From Eubacterium sp. (GTDB lineage: Bacteria; Bacillota; Clostridia; Lachnospirales; CAG-274): a stretch of DNA of 5,643 nt. The translations under genes and the position numbers were made by a program. The DNA is taken from the NCBI GenBank assembly GCA_020859645.1, contig JAJBVU010000158.1:1-5643 (forward strand), written 5' to 3'. The notes below the pieces were generated by a model. The model saw nothing but the letters and a program-made list of their open reading frames with translations, did not search any database and was not told the origin of the DNA. Of this stretch, positions 5,173 to 5,643 are shown in pieces. Positions within the stretch are counted from its first letter, which is position 1; each line of letters begins with the position of its first letter.

Positions 5173-5643
5173 GTGGATTTTTTCAAAAAAATGCTTGAAA
5201 AGAAGGACAGCCGAATTTTTGTAAACCTGTTTACGGCTTTGGCAGTGGGCGCCGGGCTTATTTTAGCCGGAAGCTTTTTTGAAGAGGACAAAAAGGAAGA
5301 AACGCCCCTAACCGTATCGTCTGAAACAGAGCAAAAAGAGAACTACGCCGAAAAAACCGCCCGGGAGCTTGAGGAAATTTTGAAAAGCGTTGAGGGTGTA
5401 GGCAGAATAAAGGTTATGTTACGCCTTAAGGATGAGGGGGCGCAGAGCCGTGCGGAGGCTGTATCAACGGAAAAGGGTTCGGGAGGTTCTTCCGGAGAAT
5501 TTGAAAAACAGGAGCAGAAAACACTTCTAACAGGGGAGGATTTGCCATATATTACAACCCGGAGTTCGCCGAGAATAGAAGGCGCGCTGATAAGCTGTGA
5601 CGGAGGAGGGTCGGCTGAGGTAAAAACCTCTTTAATCAGTGCC
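5173..5643 (+). CDS. spoIIIAG: Stage III sporulation protein AG (partial, C-terminus outside window)
   Basis: Single-pass membrane protein that forms a large ring in the intermembrane space in B. subtilis; its ring-building domain resembles those of type III secretion rings. The first 157 residues are present (B. subtilis about 229 in full). A short basic N-terminus (KKMLEKKDSR) precedes one membrane helix (about 15-35). An acidic linker follows, then the ring domain: ELEEILKSVEGVGRIKVML (65-83), a Gly/Ser-rich insertion (102-108), and SPRIEGALISCDGGGSAEV (132-150). Start: GTG at 5173, with GGAGGA (5158-5163) nine bases upstream inside the end of spoIIIAF; a later ATG at 5191 lacks such a site. 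Only a short C-terminal piece should be missing. Confidence 0.93.
   Translation, partial: MDFFKKMLEKKDSRIFVNLFTALAVGAGLILAGSFFEEDKKEETPLTVSSETEQKENYAEKTARELEEILKSVEGVGRIKVMLRLKDEGAQSRAEAVSTEKGSGGSSGEFEKQEQKTLLTGEDLPYITTRSSPRIEGALISCDGGGSAEVKTSLISA

Overview
The window is a sporulation locus from an endospore-forming member of the Firmicutes, most likely class Clostridia. The evidence is a co-directional run of seven genes, spoIIIAA to spoIIIAG, in canonical order, with strong AGGAGG-type ribosome binding sites, moderate-to-low GC content and frequent GTG starts. I cannot name the genus from the sequence alone.

Layout. Minus strand, left part: a Nudix hydrolase of the isopentenyl-diphosphate-isomerase-like group (529 down to 1, running off the window) has its own sigma-A-type promoter. 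Its 5' leader is almost entirely a hairpin repeat. Upstream of it, also on the minus strand, is a membrane-anchored M23 (LytM-type) metallopeptidase gene (1427 down to 619). Positions 1437-1557 are a compact divergent control region. It holds one sigma-E-like (mother-cell) promoter in each direction and a consensus match to a SpoIIID operator inside the spoIIIA promoter. Plus strand, 1558 to the end: spoIIIAA, AB, AC, AD, AE, AF and the first 157 codons of spoIIIAG. Genes are overlapping or tightly packed except for a 96-base gap between AD and AE, which is filled with copies of the same hairpin repeat.

The genes fit one process. SpoIIIAA to AG (with AH, expected just beyond the window) form the mother-cell side of the channel, or 'feeding tube', that links mother cell to engulfed forespore. 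In well-studied species the channel's forespore partner, SpoIIQ, is an M23/LytM-fold protein. Finding a divergent M23 membrane protein with a mother-cell-type promoter next to spoIIIA suggests an envelope-remodelling partner, closer in expression pattern to SpoIVFA than to SpoIIQ.

The main discovery candidate is inside the M23 gene. Its membrane-anchor half and its peptidase half are in different reading frames. They overlap at an A_AAA_AAC heptamer that is in the right phase for a -1 shift. A GGAGGA sequence lies 6 nt upstream, and a perfect 8-bp GC-rich hairpin begins 5 nt downstream. This is the dnaX-type layout of a programmed -1 ribosomal frameshift. It would yield a 127-residue anchor alone and a 269-residue anchor-peptidase from one gene. 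A one-base deletion in the A run (mutation or sequencing error) is the main alternative. The second notable element is the hairpin repeat, whose end supplies the Shine-Dalgarno sequence for both the Nudix gene and spoIIIAE.
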